Positions 8,542-17,484 of a stretch of DNA of 36,591 bases are shown one piece after another; the stretch's first letter is position 1, and each line of letters begins with the position of its first letter. The DNA is from Cellulomonas citrea (lineage in GTDB: Bacteria; Actinomycetota; Actinomycetes; Actinomycetales; Cellulomonadaceae). The DNA lies in the NCBI RefSeq assembly GCF_009829685.1, contig NZ_VWSD01000014.1, positions 1 to 36,591 of the forward strand, given 5' to 3'. A model generated the notes under the pieces. That model worked only from the letters and a program-made list of their open reading frames with translations, did no database searches and was not told the origin of the DNA. Both the position numbers and the translations under genes were made by a program.

Positions 8542-9404
8542 TCGATGATTCCCCAGTTCAGGTGCGGCTTGCTGGCCGGCGCGTCGGTGTCGACGAGGCG
8601 GAAGCGCACCTCGTGGTCGCCGACCTGCCACAGCTGCGTCGACAGCGTCGTGCCGGGGTGGACGGGCGAGGTGATGCGCGTCTTGAAGCGCGTGAGGCGC
8701 TCCGGCTCACCCGGGATGTACGTGCGGATGAAGTGCCGCATGACGACGCCTGCGTAGCTGATGGCGTGCAGGATGGGGCGCGGCTCGCCGTTCGCCGCGG
8801 CGTAGTCCCAGTCGATGTGCTGCGGGTGGAAGTCGCCCGAGAGCCGGTAGAGAAGCGCCTGGTTCTGCGGGATGGTCTCGGCGACTTCGGCGTCGGGGGC
8901 GCGGTCGGGCATCTCGACGATGTCCTTGGGCGCCGCCGGGCCGCCCCACCCGCCGTCGTAGATGAGGCAGTCCCACGACTCGTTGGTGAGCAGCAGCTCC
9001 CCGTCCGAGTCGTACGTCTTGCCGACGTGCTGGGCGAGCAGGCCCTTGCCCTCGCCGCGGTCGTACAGGCCCTCGAGGGTGACCATGGTCGAGAGCCGGT
9101 CGCTCATCTTCGTGATCGGCCGGTGGATGCGCAGGTCGAAGCCCCAGTGCAGCGAGCCCGCGTAGGTGTAGCCGTAGTCGATGGTGCGCGTCACCTCGGA
9201 GTCGACGATGAGCATCGCGCCGAACATCGGCAGCACCTTGAGCTGCGGGTTCCGCTCGTCGTGCTCGTTGACGTAGACGAGGTCGTCCCTGCCGTCGATC
9301 CCGGCGCCGCAGCCGAGGGCGAAGAGCTCGAGGTCGCGGAACGTGTAGTCCCGCACGAAGGGGCCGAAGGTCTGCCCCACCATCCCCGTGTTGATCGTGC
9401 CCAT
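8532..9404 (-). CDS. MaoC-like double-hotdog enoyl-CoA hydratase (hydratase 2 type)
   Basis: 290 residues with two hotdog repeats. The catalytic stretch YRLSGDFHPQHID (residues 186-198) matches the hydratase-2 motif, with Asp191 and His196 as the expected dyad; it sits in the second repeat, as in the eukaryotic MFE-2 hydratase domain. The family adds water to trans-2-enoyl-CoA, giving (R)-3-hydroxyacyl-CoA, or does the reverse. Here it stands where the carnitine operon would have CaiD, a crotonase-fold hydratase, so the same chemical step may be done by an unrelated fold. It could dehydrate a 3-hydroxyacyl-CoA to provide the enoyl-CoA for the CaiA-like reductase. AAGGG lies 11 bases before the ATG. 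Confidence 0.88.
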   Translation of the reverse strand: MGTINTGMVGQTFGPFVRDYTFRDLELFALGCGAGIDGRDDLVYVNEHDERNPQLKVLPMFGAMLIVDSEVTRTIDYGYTYAGSLHWGFDLRIHRPITKMSDRLSTMVTLEGLYDRGEGKGLLAQHVGKTYDSDGELLLTNESWDCLIYDGGWGGPAAPKDIVEMPDRAPDAEVAETIPQNQALLYRLSGDFHPQHIDWDYAAANGEPRPILHAISYAGVVMRHFIRTYIPGEPERLTRFKTRITSPVHPGTTLSTQLWQVGDHEVRFRLVDTDAPASKPHLNWGIIEWK

Positions 9405-9425
9405 GTCGTCAGTTCCCTTCGTCGG

Positions 9426-9441
9426 GTCCGCCGGTGCGGAC
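9426..9441 (-). other. small intercistronic hairpin
   Basis: GTCCGC, the loop CGGT, GCGGAC: a perfect six-pair stem between the caiC-like stop (9445) and the MaoC start (9404). It is too weak to be a confident terminator and may be an mRNA processing or stability element inside the operon. Confidence 0.3.
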
Positions 9442-9444
9442 GGT

Positions 9445-11031
9445 TCAGTGCAGGAGCCGCTTCTCGATCTTCATCGAGTCGGTCCGGGGGAAGTCGTCAA
9501 CGATCTCGACGAGCTCGGGGACCTTGTACGGCGCGAGCCGTTCGCGGCAGTGCGCGAGCAGCAGCTCGACGAGGCCCGTCCGGTCGTCCGGCGGGTAGGC
9601 CCGGGGGTCGAGCCCGGGGCGCAGCCGCACGAACGCCTTGACCGCGCCGTCGCGCACGGGGTCCGGCACGCCGACCACCGCGGCCTCTGCGACGAGCGGG
9701 TGCGCGGTGAGCACGATCTCGACCTCGGTGGCCGAGATGTTCTCGCCCGCGCGCTTGATGACGTTGAGGCTGCGGTCGACGAAGTAGAACCAGCCGTCGG
9801 CGTCGCGGTAGCCCTGGTCGTGGGTCCGCAGCCAGCCATCGGGGGTGAGCGCGGCCGCGGTCGCCGCCGGGTCCTCGTGGTAGCCGAGCATGAGCGAGAG
9901 GCCGGGCACGCCCTTGACGCGCAGCTCGCCCACCTCGCCGGGCGGCAGCTCGGCACCGGCGGTGTCGAACACCCCGACCTCGTAGCCGAGCCCCGCGCGA
10001 CCGACCGACGGCCAGCGCCGCTCGCCCTGCGGCGGGTCCGTCACGGCCCACCCGATGGACTCGGTCGAGCCGTAGCTGTTGAGCAGCCGCAGCCGGAACC
10101 GGCGCTCGAACTCGTCTTTCTCCGCGTCGGACAGCGGCATGAAGTGGAGCGCGTCGCGCAGCTCGTGCACCCCGTCGTCGGGCGACGCGGGCTGCAGCAG
10201 GAGCGTGCGCGCCATCATCGCGATGAGCTGGACGATCGTCGCCCGTTCGGTGCGCACCTGGTCCCAGAACCGGTGCGCCGAGTACCGGGCCGCCACCACG
10301 AGCGTCGCGCCGGCCACGAGCACGGGGGTGAGCGCGGCGAGCTGGAAGTTGGAGTGGCAGGACGGCATCGTCGTGAACAGCCGGTCGTCGGGTCGCAGCG
10401 ACGTCTGCCACACCCCGTAGTGGCCCGAGAACACGGCATTCGCATGCGTGATGAGCACGCCCTTGGGCTCGGCCGTGGTCCCGGAGGTGTAGAGGATCTC
10501 GAGCACCGACCGGTCGGTGACCCGCGGCTCGACGACCTGGGTGCCCGGCTGGGCGGCGCACAGCGCGTCGAACGACGGCTCCTCGCCGTCCGCAGCGACC
10601 GGTCGGCCACCGACGAGCAGGAGCAGGCCCGTCCGGCCCGCCCGCTCCCGCAGCTCGCGGTGGTCGGCCAGCCGCGTCGCGTCGACCACGGCCCACCGCG
10701 CGCCGCACGCCCGGTAGGTCCGCGCGAGCTCGGCGGGCGTCGCGGACAGGCCGGCCGGCACGGCGACGGCACCGATCTCGCCGAGCCCGAACAACGCCGC
10801 CACCACCTGCGGCCCGTTGCCGAGCTGGAGCAGCACCGTGTCGCCGTAGCCGACCCCGACCGAGGCGAACGCGTGCGCCGCCTGGTGGACGAGCACCGCG
10901 AAGCTCGCGTAGCTCAGCTCCGTCCGCTCGCCGTCCTCGCCCAGGTGGACGAGGAACGGCCGCTCACCGAAGAGCCGCGCGGCGGTCTGCCACAGGTCCG
11001 CCGTCGTCTGTCCCGTCGCGATGTCCGCCAT
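9445..11031 (-). CDS. caiC: acyl-CoA ligase, CaiC-like (AMP-forming)
   Basis: A 528-residue ANL-superfamily enzyme that activates a carboxylic acid with ATP and CoA. The P-loop reads LYTSGTTAEPKGV, the A5 motif LNSYGSTESIG, and the hinge/A8 region GYRDADGWFYFVDR followed by IKRAGENIS. The usual catalytic lysine near the C-terminus sits in PRTDSMKIEKRLL. The block ERRWPSVGRAG is shared with E. coli CaiC, its closest relative that I recognise, and the flanking CaiA and CaiB homologues support the name. The acid activated may not be carnitine, because CaiT and CaiD are absent. A GGCGAG lies just before ATG 11031. Confidence 0.88.
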   Translation of the reverse strand: MADIATGQTTADLWQTAARLFGERPFLVHLGEDGERTELSYASFAVLVHQAAHAFASVGVGYGDTVLLQLGNGPQVVAALFGLGEIGAVAVPAGLSATPAELARTYRACGARWAVVDATRLADHRELRERAGRTGLLLLVGGRPVAADGEEPSFDALCAAQPGTQVVEPRVTDRSVLEILYTSGTTAEPKGVLITHANAVFSGHYGVWQTSLRPDDRLFTTMPSCHSNFQLAALTPVLVAGATLVVAARYSAHRFWDQVRTERATIVQLIAMMARTLLLQPASPDDGVHELRDALHFMPLSDAEKDEFERRFRLRLLNSYGSTESIGWAVTDPPQGERRWPSVGRAGLGYEVGVFDTAGAELPPGEVGELRVKGVPGLSLMLGYHEDPAATAAALTPDGWLRTHDQGYRDADGWFYFVDRSLNVIKRAGENISATEVEIVLTAHPLVAEAAVVGVPDPVRDGAVKAFVRLRPGLDPRAYPPDDRTGLVELLLAHCRERLAPYKVPELVEIVDDFPRTDSMKIEKRLLH

Positions 11032-11079
11032 CGCTCGCCGTCCCTCGCCTTCCTCGTCGTCGGTCGCCGTCGGTCCCGT

Positions 11080-11979
11080 TCAGAGCGCCGCGACCAGCGC
11101 GGGGAGCACCTCGTAGAGGTCGCCCACCACCCCGAGGTCGGCATGCGCGAAGATCGGGGCGTTCTTGTCCTTGTTGATCGCGACGACGACCTTCGCGCCG
11201 CGCACGCCCACGAGGTGCTGCACCTGGCCGGAGATCCCGACCGCGAGGTACAGGTCCGGCGCGATGGTGGCGCCCGAGACGCCGACGTAGCGCTCGGCGG
11301 GCATCCAGCCGACGCCCTCGGCGATCGGCCGGCTGCAGGCGAGCTCGGCGCCGAGCTTGGCGGCCACCGCCCGTGCGAGGTCGAGGTCCGCCTCGGCGCC
11401 GAACCCGCGGCCCACCCCGACGACGCGCGTGGCCGATGCGAGGTTCACCTGCTCGCCGCTCTTCGCCCGGGTCTCGACGAGGACGAGCCCGGGCTCGGGC
11501 TCGAGCGCGGACGCCTCGACCGCGCTCGAGCCCGAGACGGGGGGCGTGGCCGCCGGTCCGGGGGCACCGGCGGCCACGACGAGCACGGCGACGGGGGCCG
11601 TGACCTCTTCGGTCACGACGGCGACGCCGCCGTACGCGGGGTGCGTGACGACGAGCGGCGAGGCCTGCACGACGCCGGCCACGTCCACCGGGCTCACGCC
11701 CAGGTGGGCGGCGACCTGCCCGGCGAGCAGTCGTCCGCGCACGTCGGCACCGGCCAGCACGAGCGTCGCCCCGCGCTCCGCCAGCAGCGCCGCGACCGGC
11801 CGGGCGTACGCCTCGACCAGGGTTCCGGGCGCGACGTCGACCGTGAGGGTGAGGTCCGCGGTCGCGAGCGCACCCGCGCCGAGGCTCACCGCGACGACGC
11901 GGTCCGCCAGCGCCCGCGCCGAGCGGGTGAGGGCGGTGCCGGCCTCCTGGTCGTAAACGAGGATCCAGGCTTCAGTCAT
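11080..11979 (-). CDS. fixB: electron transfer flavoprotein alpha subunit, FixB
   Basis: 299 residues. The C-terminal FAD domain shows the full ETF-alpha signature: YVGVSGATIAPDLYLAVGIS, then QHLVGVRGAK and VAINKDKNAPIF, ending GVVGDLYEVLPAL. It forms a heterodimer with FixA and carries the FAD that exchanges electrons with the acyl-CoA reductase and FixC. AAGGAG sits nine bases before ATG 11979, and the gene follows fixA after 13 bases. The right-edge cluster holds a second, diverged copy of the same subunit. Confidence 0.93.
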   Translation of the reverse strand: MTEAWILVYDQEAGTALTRSARALADRVVAVSLGAGALATADLTLTVDVAPGTLVEAYARPVAALLAERGATLVLAGADVRGRLLAGQVAAHLGVSPVDVAGVVQASPLVVTHPAYGGVAVVTEEVTAPVAVLVVAAGAPGPAATPPVSGSSAVEASALEPEPGLVLVETRAKSGEQVNLASATRVVGVGRGFGAEADLDLARAVAAKLGAELACSRPIAEGVGWMPAERYVGVSGATIAPDLYLAVGISGQVQHLVGVRGAKVVVAINKDKNAPIFAHADLGVVGDLYEVLPALVAAL

Positions 11980-11992
11980 GGGTCTGTGCTCC

Positions 11993-12742
11993 TTACAGGG
12001 CCTTGAGGAACTGGGCGAGCTGCTGGGCGACCTCGGTCGCGGTGCCCTCGACGAGCACCCGGCCGCGGTCCTTCTGCTCGGGGGCCAGCACGGAGACGGT
12101 GCGGGTCGTGGCGGCCGGCGCGCCGACGGGCGGCGTGACCTCGAGCACCGGCTTCTTGCCGGCGGCGAGGATGTCCTTCATGCCCGCGATGCGCGGCGTG
12201 TTGATGCCGGAGGTCACAGCGAGCACGGCGGGCAGCGGCACGTCGACCACCTGCACGCCGTCCTCGAGCAGCCGCTCGACCCGCACGTGGTCGCGCTGCA
12301 CCTCGAGGTGGTCGACCGCGTTGAGCGTCGGCCGCCCGAGCAGCGCCCCGAGCACGGTGCCGACCTGCTGCGCGTACCGGTCGGCGCTACCCGCGCCGAG
12401 CAGCACGAGGTCGACGTCGCCGATCTCGTTCACCGCCGCCGCGAGCGCGGTCGCGGTCTGCAGCGCGTCGCCGGCCGGGTCGCCGGCGACGACGACGAGC
12501 CGGTCCAGCCCGCGCGACAGCACGTCCTTGCGGAGCTTGGTGGCGGCGAGCGCCTCGCCGCCCATCGACAGGCCGACGAGCTCGCCGCCCACCTCGTCGA
12601 CGAGCCGGCGGCCGGCCTCGACGGCGTTGAGGTCGTACGCGCCGACCTTCCACGCCGCGCGGGACAGGTCGAGGGTGCGGTCGGGGGCGACGTGGATGTC
12701 CTGGTCCTCCGGCGCGGCCTTGATGCACGCAACGATGCGCAT
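11993..12742 (-). CDS. fixA: electron transfer flavoprotein beta subunit, FixA
   Basis: 249 residues. The N-terminus MRIVACIKAAPEDQDI and the line LDLSRAAWKVGAYDLNAVEAG are typical of FixA/ETF-beta, as are the nucleotide-binding region around LSMGGEALAATKLRKD and the tail segment SGINTPRIAGMKDILAAGKK. It pairs with FixB. Depending on whether the beta site binds AMP or a second FAD, the pair is a simple carrier or a bifurcating ETF; I cannot settle this by eye. GAGAGG is six bases before ATG 12742. Confidence 0.92.
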   Translation of the reverse strand: MRIVACIKAAPEDQDIHVAPDRTLDLSRAAWKVGAYDLNAVEAGRRLVDEVGGELVGLSMGGEALAATKLRKDVLSRGLDRLVVVAGDPAGDALQTATALAAAVNEIGDVDLVLLGAGSADRYAQQVGTVLGALLGRPTLNAVDHLEVQRDHVRVERLLEDGVQVVDVPLPAVLAVTSGINTPRIAGMKDILAAGKKPVLEVTPPVGAPAATTRTVSVLAPEQKDRGRVLVEGTATEVAQQLAQFLKAL

Positions 12743-12795
12743 GGGTGTCCTCTCTGCTGATCCGGCTGGCGCCGGCTCGGTGGTTCGGGGTCGGG

Positions 12796-14007
12796 TCAGG
12801 GCCGCTTGACGACGCCCTGTGCGGCGAGGCGCTCGATCTCATCCGACGAGTAGCCGAGGCGGGCGAGCACGTCGTCGGTGTCCTGGCCCTGGTCGGGCAT
12901 CGGTCGCCACACCTGCCCGGGGTGCTGGTCGAAGCGCGGGAACACCCCGAGCCCCTTGAACGTCGCGCCGTCGGCTGTGGCCCACTCCTGCCACACGCCC
13001 CGCGCCTGCAGGTGCGGCTCGGCGACGAGGTCACCGAACTCCATGACCTTCTGCGCGGCGATGCGGTGGGCGGCGAAGTCGGCCTCGACCTCGGCGACTG
13101 TGCGGGCGGCGAGCCAGGCCTCGAGCGCGGCCTCGATCTCGGCCGCGTGCGAGCTGGACAGCCACAGCGCCGAGCAGTCCTCGGGGTAGTCCCCCGAGCC
13201 CCACAGGTGACCCAGCCCGATGGTCTCCAGCAGGTACTTGTTCTGCGGGACGCCGTAGACGCACAACCCGATGAACCCGTCGGAGCACCGGTACTCGCCG
13301 ATGGCGCACAGGTTCTGGTTCCGGGCGCCGGGCCGCGGCCAGACGATGCCGGCGTTGAGGTAGTCGACGAGGTAGTACTGGCCGATCGACAGCAGCGTCT
13401 CGTACATGGCGACGTCGATGGACTCGCCGACCCCGGTGCGCCCCACCTTGTGCATCGCACCGAGCGTCGCGCCCACGATCATGAGTGAGTTGAAGTAGTC
13501 GCCGGCGTACGGACCTGGGTTCATCGGCTGGTCGGGTGTGCCGTTCTGGCTCATGTAGCCCGAGTACGCCATGACCGTGAGGTCGTAGGCGGCACGCGTC
13601 ACCAGCTCCGGCACGCCGCTCTGGCCGAAGCCAGAGACGTGCACGATGACGAGCCTCGGGTTCTCACGGCGCAGCACCTCGTCGGTCAGCCCGCGCTTGG
13701 CCCAGGTGCCACCCTTGCTCGACTCGATGAAGATGTCGGCGTCGGCCAGCATCCGCAGCAGCACCTCACGGCCCTCGGCGGAGAAGAAGTCGAGGGCCAC
13801 GGAGCGCTGGTTGCGGCGCTCGGCCTGCTTGATCCACGGGGTATCGCGGATGGTGTCGCCGGCGCCGGTGTTCTCCAGCCAGGTGACGTCGGCGCCCCAG
13901 TCGGCCATGAGGCTGGCGGCCTTGGGGACGGCGAGCTCCATCGCGGAGTAGACGACGCGCACGTCGTCGAGGACGCCGAAGGACGGCTTGCTCGTGGGGA
14001 TGTCCAT
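12796..14007 (-). CDS. caiB: CaiB/BaiF CoA-transferase family III, CaiB-like
   Basis: 403 residues, very close in length and sequence to E. coli CaiB: shared blocks include DTIRDTPW, DIFIESSKG, SGFGQ and the C-terminal PGQVWRPMP. The catalytic Asp, which forms the acyl anhydride with CoA esters, is Asp170 in PGPYAGDYFNS, matching Asp169 of CaiB. In the carnitine pathway this enzyme moves CoA from the reduced product to the incoming acid, saving ATP; the same recycling is expected here. It starts seven bases after the caiA stop. Naming follows the strong block-by-block match and the CaiA/CaiC neighbours; the actual acid is unknown. Confidence 0.9.
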   Translation of the reverse strand: MDIPTSKPSFGVLDDVRVVYSAMELAVPKAASLMADWGADVTWLENTGAGDTIRDTPWIKQAERRNQRSVALDFFSAEGREVLLRMLADADIFIESSKGGTWAKRGLTDEVLRRENPRLVIVHVSGFGQSGVPELVTRAAYDLTVMAYSGYMSQNGTPDQPMNPGPYAGDYFNSLMIVGATLGAMHKVGRTGVGESIDVAMYETLLSIGQYYLVDYLNAGIVWPRPGARNQNLCAIGEYRCSDGFIGLCVYGVPQNKYLLETIGLGHLWGSGDYPEDCSALWLSSSHAAEIEAALEAWLAARTVAEVEADFAAHRIAAQKVMEFGDLVAEPHLQARGVWQEWATADGATFKGLGVFPRFDQHPGQVWRPMPDQGQDTDDVLARLGYSSDEIERLAAQGVVKRP

Positions 14008-14014
14008 GGCGGCC

Positions 14015-15151
14015 TCAGCTCGCGAACGTGCGGAGCACGCCCTTGGCCACGGTGAGGATCATCATCTCGTCGGTGCCGCCGCTGATCCGGTCGACCCGCA
14101 GGTCGCGCCAGATCCGCTGGATGCGGTGGTCACCGGCCACCGAGACGCCACCCATCACCTGCATCGCGTCGTCGACCACCTCGAACGCGGCGTTGACGCA
14201 GTAGTACTTGCACATCGCCGCCTGGGTCGCGGTCATGCCGTCGGTGTCGTAGTGCCAGGCGGCCTCGTAGACCATGTTCTTCATCGCGTCGAGGCGGATC
14301 GCCATCTCGGTGAACTTCAGCTGGTTGAGCTGGAACCGGCCGATCGGCTTGCCGAACTGGACGCGGGCGTTCGCGTACCGGGCGGCGTCCTCGAACGCGG
14401 AGATCGCCACGGCGTAGTCGCTCGCGGCGACGAGGAACCGCTCGAAGTCGAAGTCCTTGATGCCGCGCTTGAAGCCGTTGCCCTCGGTGCCGAAGATGTC
14501 GGACTCGTCGAGCTCGACGTCCTCGAGGTAGACGTCCGAGCAGGAGTCCATCCGCAGGCCGAGCTTCTCGAGCGGCTCGATGCGCACGCCCGGCAGGGAC
14601 GTGTCGAGGAAGAACTCGGTGAAGACCGTCGGGTCCGCGGCGCTGCGCGCCATGACCACGAGGAACGGCACGTGGGCCGAGGACGTGATGAACGTCTTGT
14701 GGCCGGTGAGGTAGATCTTCCCGTCGCGGCGGGTGTACGTGGTCTGCAGGCTGCCGACGTCGGAGCCAGCGCCCGGCTCGGTGCACGCCGAGTTCCAGAT
14801 CTGCTTGCCCGTGCCGACGTAGGCCAGCACCTTGGCGATCTGCTCGGGGCTCCCCTCGCGCAGGATCGTGTCGAAGCAGGGCAGCTGGTAGAGCACGTAC
14901 GTGGGCGCGCCCCACCGGCCGAGCTCCTCGTACACCGCGGTGAGCGTGACGAGGCCGAGGTTCAGGCCGCCGTGCTCCTCGGGCAGCATGATGAGGTCGA
15001 AGCCGAGGTCGCACAGCTCCTTGACCCAGCGCTCCGGGTAGGTGTGGGTGCGGTCGCACTCGGCGAAGTACGCGTCCCAGTTCTCACGTGCCATGAGCTC
15101 TCGGACGTTCTCGACGAGCAGCTGCTGCTCGTCGGTGAGGCGGAAGTCCAT
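14015..15151 (-). CDS. caiA: acyl-CoA dehydrogenase-fold enoyl-CoA reductase, CaiA-like
   Basis: 378 residues (E. coli CaiA has 380). It begins [20 protein letters not shown] and shares long blocks with Cai[33 protein letters not shown], the FAD-contact motif [19 protein letters not shown], and [12 protein letters not shown] near the end. Where most acyl-CoA dehydrogenases have the catalytic Glu (YEGT), this protein has SGGT, as CaiA does, which suits a reductase rather than an ordinary beta-oxidation dehydrogenase. It should reduce an enoyl-CoA with electrons delivered by FixAB. Start ATG 15151 follows GAGGAG. The frame remains open further upstream, but only into the esterase gene. Confidence 0.92.
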   Translation of the reverse strand: MDFRLTDEQQLLVENVRELMARENWDAYFAECDRTHTYPERWVKELCDLGFDLIMLPEEHGGLNLGLVTLTAVYEELGRWGAPTYVLYQLPCFDTILREGSPEQIAKVLAYVGTGKQIWNSACTEPGAGSDVGSLQTTYTRRDGKIYLTGHKTFITSSAHVPFLVVMARSAADPTVFTEFFLDTSLPGVRIEPLEKLGLRMDSCSDVYLEDVELDESDIFGTEGNGFKRGIKDFDFERFLVAASDYAVAISAFEDAARYANARVQFGKPIGRFQLNQLKFTEMAIRLDAMKNMVYEAAWHYDTDGMTATQAAMCKYYCVNAAFEVVDDAMQVMGGVSVAGDHRIQRIWRDLRVDRISGGTDEMMILTVAKGVLRTFAS

Positions 15152-15164
15152 CGCGGTCTCCTCG

Positions 15165-16154
15165 TCAGTGGGTGGTCTCGAAGGTGCGGCGCAGGAAGTC
15201 CCCGCCGTGTCGGAGGGCGACGACGGCGTCGTCGAGCATCCGGGAGTAGTGCAGGAAGCCGTGCAGCACGCCGGTGAAGACGTCCTGCTCCACCCGCACA
15301 CCGCGGGCGGCAAGCAGCTGCGCGAGCGCCGTGGTGTCGTCTCGCAGGGGGTCGAGGTCGGCGGACGCGAGGTAGCACGGCGGGACGTCGGACAGATCGG
15401 CGGCCAGGCAGTCGACGTAAGGGCTGCGCTCGTCGGCGGGGTCCGCGAGGTAGCAGTCCAGGTAGTAGGCGAGGTCGGCCTCGCTCAGCCCGTCCCACGG
15501 ACCGCCGAGCAGGCGCCGGCTCGCCGAGTCGCGCAGGCCGTAGAGGCCGTAGTAGAGCGCGAGGCCTGCGAGCGGGACGACGCGCTCGCCTGCGGCCGCG
15601 CGGTCGCGCAGCAGGAGGGCCACGGCCAGGGCCATGTTCGCGCCGCCGCTGTCGCCGGCGATCGCGATCCGGCCGGTGTCGATCGGCAGGCCGCCCGGCG
15701 CGCCGCCGAGCAGCGCGGCCACCACGGCGGCGCACTGCTCGACGGCGACCGGGAACTTCGCCTCGGGCGAGAGCGAGTAGTCGACCCCGAGGACCGCCGC
15801 GCCGGACTCGTGGGCCAGCGCCCGCATGATCCGGTCGTGCGTCTCGAGGTTGCCGACCACCCATCCCCCGCCGTGGATGTAGACGACCACCGGCAGGTCG
15901 ACGCCCTCGTGGGGCACGTGCCACCGGGTCGTGACGTCCCCGTGGGGGGTGCGCACGCTCGCGTCGAGCGTGCGCACCATGGCCGGGCCGCCCTCGTTCC
16001 AGTACCGCCGCTCCAGCGTGTACGCCTGCCGCATCTGGTCGGTGCCGGCGTCGGTCGCGTACGCGTCCGGGGCGAGCTCGGCCGAGGTGGCGAGCACGGC
16101 CCGCATCTGGTCGTTGATCCGGTAGAGGACCGGCAGCGTGGTGAGGGTGTCCAC
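15165..16154 (-). CDS. alpha/beta hydrolase, HSL/Aes-type esterase
   Basis: 329 residues from GTG 16154 (AGGGGA upstream), starting 10 bases after the MFS stop. The hormone-sensitive-lipase motif HGGGW is at residues 94-98 (oxyanion hole) and GDSGG at 167-171 (nucleophile Ser169); Asp268 in DPLRDD and His298 in LHGF complete the triad. There is no signal peptide, so it is cytosolic. It has no counterpart in the carnitine operon. Within this operon it could free the pathway's acid from an ester taken up by the cell; less likely it hydrolyses the CoA thioester product. Substrate unknown. Confidence 0.88.
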   Translation of the reverse strand: MDTLTTLPVLYRINDQMRAVLATSAELAPDAYATDAGTDQMRQAYTLERRYWNEGGPAMVRTLDASVRTPHGDVTTRWHVPHEGVDLPVVVYIHGGGWVVGNLETHDRIMRALAHESGAAVLGVDYSLSPEAKFPVAVEQCAAVVAALLGGAPGGLPIDTGRIAIAGDSGGANMALAVALLLRDRAAAGERVVPLAGLALYYGLYGLRDSASRRLLGGPWDGLSEADLAYYLDCYLADPADERSPYVDCLAADLSDVPPCYLASADLDPLRDDTTALAQLLAARGVRVEQDVFTGVLHGFLHYSRMLDDAVVALRHGGDFLRRTFETTH

Positions 16155-16164
16155 GGCCTGTCCC

Positions 16165-17484
16165 CTACGCGACCGAGCGGTCGAGCACGGACTCGTCGGT
16201 GCGCTTGTGGGACCTGCGCAGGTAGAGGTACAGCCCCACGGAGGCGAGGGCCGCGAGCACGGCCGAACCGATGAGGATCCCGAAGATCTGCTGGTACGCG
16301 CCGGCCGCGACGTTGCCGGCGGCGTCGGTCTGCGCGTCGAGGATCGAGCCGAACCAGGTGCTGGAGAACGTGTCGGGCAGGAAGCCGATGATCGAGAGCA
16401 ACCCGGTGGCCGCACCGAAGTACGTGAGCGGGACCTTGCCCTCCGTGAGCTGGGCCGAGACCACGCCGAACGCGCCGTTGGCGATGAAGCCGAGGAGCAC
16501 GACGAGCACGCACGCGACGACGACGACGCCCGCCGTGTGCGGCAGCAGCATCATCGCGCCGAGCGCGACGATGAACAGGACCGAGCCGGCGGCGATGACG
16601 AGGGACGGCCTGGTCTTGTTGGCGATCCAGCCGAAGGCCGGACCGGACAGCAGCGTGATGCCGTAGTTGCGGATGTTGGCCACGATCGTCGCGGCGGCGA
16701 GCGAGACGCCAAGCACGCCGGTCATGTACGGCGTCGTGTACGTGGCGCCCGTGTAGAAGAAGTAGACGAAGAACAGCGAGACGGCGGCGATCCAAACCAC
16801 CGGGTCGCGCAGGGCGCGGCCGAACTCGGCCAGGCTGAACGTGCTCTCGCCCTTGATCTCACCGGCGAACTTGGGGATGAACAGCCACGACAGGATGCCG
16901 AGCACGATGATGATGCCGGCGAGGAAGTACAGGTAGATCGAGACGCCGAGCTTGAGGTCCTGACCCACCGCGGCGACGATCCACGTCGAGATGAGACCGA
17001 TGACCAGGCCCGCCACGCCGTAGATGCCATAAGAGAGGCCGATCCGCTTGGGGTACTCGTCCTCCTTGGAGACCAGACGCACGAGCTTGTAGCGCACGCC
17101 CCACCAGATGAGGATTGTCGTGATGCCCATGAGGATGAACACGGCGTAGAGCACCGCCAGGCTCGGCAGCATCGCGTAGACGAGCGTGAGGATGCCGGTC
17201 GAGCAGAACCCGACCGTGGACAGCGTGCGCATCCGGATCTTGTCGGCGAGGATCCCCGACGGCAGGTAGCAGATGAGAGCCGTGATCGCGTAGGCGCTGA
17301 AGACGGCGCCGAGCTGGGTGTTGGTGACCCCGAGCGCCTCCCTCAGCGGGTCGTAGAAGACGGCCTTGAGGTAGGCGGGCGCGTAGATGATCGAGCTGCC
17401 CATGCTCGCGAGGGCGAGCAGGAACCAGCGGCGGCCTGAGCTCAGGTCGGCGTAGGTCTTCTCGTCGCCCAATGAGTTCACCAT
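16165..17484 (-). CDS. MFS transporter, 12-TM (YihN/nitrate-porter-like branch)
   Basis: 439 residues, first gene of the operon. It has twelve hydrophobic segments, starting RRWFLLALASMGSSIIYAP. The sequence after TM2 is GILADKIRMRTLS, a degenerate MFS motif A. The branch resembles YihN-like and organic-acid/phosphate-ester porters rather than drug exporters. Start ATG 17484 is chosen because AAGGAG lies six bases upstream and the longer open frame before it is not protein-like. Being promoter-proximal, it is the best candidate for the substrate importer; the second MFS protein downstream would then export product or take a second substrate. Confidence 0.9.
   Translation of the reverse strand: MVNSLGDEKTYADLSSGRRWFLLALASMGSSIIYAPAYLKAVFYDPLREALGVTNTQLGAVFSAYAITALICYLPSGILADKIRMRTLSTVGFCSTGILTLVYAMLPSLAVLYAVFILMGITTILIWWGVRYKLVRLVSKEDEYPKRIGLSYGIYGVAGLVIGLISTWIVAAVGQDLKLGVSIYLYFLAGIIIVLGILSWLFIPKFAGEIKGESTFSLAEFGRALRDPVVWIAAVSLFFVYFFYTGATYTTPYMTGVLGVSLAAATIVANIRNYGITLLSGPAFGWIANKTRPSLVIAAGSVLFIVALGAMMLLPHTAGVVVVACVLVVLLGFIANGAFGVVSAQLTEGKVPLTYFGAATGLLSIIGFLPDTFSSTWFGSILDAQTDAAGNVAAGAYQQIFGILIGSAVLAALASVGLYLYLRRSHKRTDESVLDRSVA

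Noticed and set aside
9388-12006. 872-codon plus-strand open frame, and similar long frames at 562-1938 (-), 3149-5596 (+) and 6520-8757 (+)
   Set aside because: They are antisense or out-of-frame shadows of well-identified genes; their sequence is Arg/Ala/Pro/Gly-rich with no domain, as expected from high-GC codon use.
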